Shown in pieces: positions 47,362-64,000 of a DNA stretch of 64,000 nucleotides. The translations under genes were made by a program, and so were the position numbers. Source of the DNA: Eleginops maclovinus (lineage: Eukaryota; Chordata; Actinopteri; Perciformes; Eleginopidae); assembly GCF_036324505.1 (NCBI RefSeq), contig NC_086352.1, positions 13,166,501 to 13,230,500 of the forward strand, read 5' to 3'. Under the pieces are notes generated by a model that searched no databases, was not told the DNA's origin, and saw only the letters and a list, made by a program, of their open reading frames with translations. The number at the start of each line of letters is the position of its first letter. Position 1 is the stretch's first letter.

Positions 47362-62918
<15,557 letters not shown>

Positions 62919-62964
62919 ACTGTGACAGGCATTCCCAACCGGAGATCAGATTTCAATTTCATTG

Positions 62965-62970
62965 AATAAA
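62965..62970 (+). terminator. urb2: urb2 polyadenylation signal
   Basis: AATAAA 47 bases after the urb2 stop codon, implying a very short 3' UTR. Another AATAAA lies near 63843 and could serve a longer form. Confidence 0.6.
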
Positions 62971-62989
62971 TGATGGATTTTATTTGTGA

Positions 62990-64000
62990 TGTATGCTTCT
63001 GAATGGGAATAGCTTGTGGATACCATGTGATGTACTCACAGTAGTCACTAAGAAAGTAGATTTGTTTTTTCTTTAGATATTAGACTCTTGGGTATTGCTT
63101 TCAATCTTGCGCATAAACACAATACAATATACACACAGAGCAAAACAGCCAGCAGTATAACTGGAAGAAAAAGACAAAGTTAGTGTGCATTTTACATGTG
63201 TAACAACCTGTTTAAAGCAGGCTAGTGTAAATGTCGACCTTAATCTATTTAGTTACAACATTTATCTTAAACCTGCTGCCCAAAGCAGGCTGGGGGAACT
63301 TTACACTCTTGACTGAAGAAATCAATACAGGAAGTGACAAAAGATGTATTAAATGCCTTGTTTGGATTATAATTTAAAGATGGTGAGAAATGATTACACA
63401 TTCATTGAATAATTAAGAAAATATATACATATATTTGTGTTTGAATTATTCCTGTTTTTGTTTTTTTACTGAAACTTAAATACTTAATTATGTGTATTGT
63501 ATTGTATTGTGTGCCTCTTGTAGGAACACAGTCGCTCATGGTTGCTTTTATATGATAAACTGAACATTTTGTTTTACTTTCAATTGAGCAACTGAGCTAT
63601 TCATATGCACTTCAGGCTTTCATTCTGCAAATTGATAGATGGGAAATAATGTTAATTTACACATTAATGCACAGCTGTCAAAAATAGCCCAGATCAGAAT
63701 CCAAACAGATTGACATTACTTCTGTTCTTTATAAAGATGAGAGGCTTTGATGTCCTGACGGTACTAAAGATAGAAGCATGCATATTTATCTCGACAGTCA
63801 CTCAGATGTTGCTTTCAGATAAATAATATGTAGTGTAAAAATGAATAAAATGTACTCCTGGCCACTTTGCCTGCACATCAGGGTTTATTGAAATTTTACA
63901 ATGTTAATTTTTTAGAATGTCAAATCAAGAAAATGGAAAAACCTTGTGTCTTCAAAGAGCCTTTTTGCTTCAGTTAAAGTTTCACAAATGAAGCTCTTAT
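62990..64000. other. Gene-free flank downstream of urb2
   Basis: AT-rich sequence with no recognisable exon or repeat family. It may include an alternative, longer urb2 3' UTR. Confidence 0.45.

Overview
The window is vertebrate nuclear DNA, almost certainly from a ray-finned (teleost) fish. All genes are split by GT-AG introns, every protein recognised is a close relative of a human protein, the gaps are rich in long (GT)n/(CA)n microsatellites, and the mobile elements (Tc1-like, hAT-like, tRNA-derived SINE) are types common in fish. I see no bacterial operons, CRISPR arrays, rRNA or tRNA genes.

Layout, left to right: psmb1 (proteasome beta-6 subunit, minus, 1686-3471); phf10 (PBAF chromatin-remodelling subunit, minus, 5045-12467); rab4a (endosomal recycling GTPase, plus, 13150-15825), head-to-head with phf10; ccsap (centriole, cilia and spindle-associated protein, minus, 20527-22194), tail-to-tail with rab4a; acta1 (skeletal-type alpha actin, minus, 24820-27522, with a TATA box and two CArG boxes upstream); an 8-9 kb stretch with no recognisable gene (about 28.8-36.5 kb); abcb10 (mitochondrial ABC transporter, minus, 36502-45291); and urb2 (ribosome biogenesis factor, plus, 47416-62918), head-to-head with abcb10. 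The genes are neighbours, not one pathway. The rab4a-ccsap-acta1-abcb10-urb2 series matches human 1q42, while psmb1 and phf10 have human counterparts on 6q27.

I reconstructed coding exons by hand from splice signals and protein similarity. For psmb1, rab4a, ccsap, acta1 and urb2 the joined exons stay in frame from ATG to stop (225, 213, 277, 377 and 1660 aa). phf10 and abcb10 each come out exactly one base short at one place, where a G run looks contracted. Either these are real frameshifts or residual assembly errors; in phf10 a tandem splice donor four bases downstream could restore the frame.

Mobile DNA: an 822 bp non-autonomous hAT-type element with a perfect 8 bp target duplication in an abcb10 intron; a 1.17 kb decayed Tc1-like transposon in urb2 intron 8; and a 160 bp tRNA-derived SINE with a 15 bp target duplication in the next urb2 intron. 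Several long dinucleotide repeats sit directly against splice sites or a stop codon. I found no convincing undescribed biological system; the most useful leads are the two frame breaks, the repeat-abutted splice sites and the intact insertion signatures.
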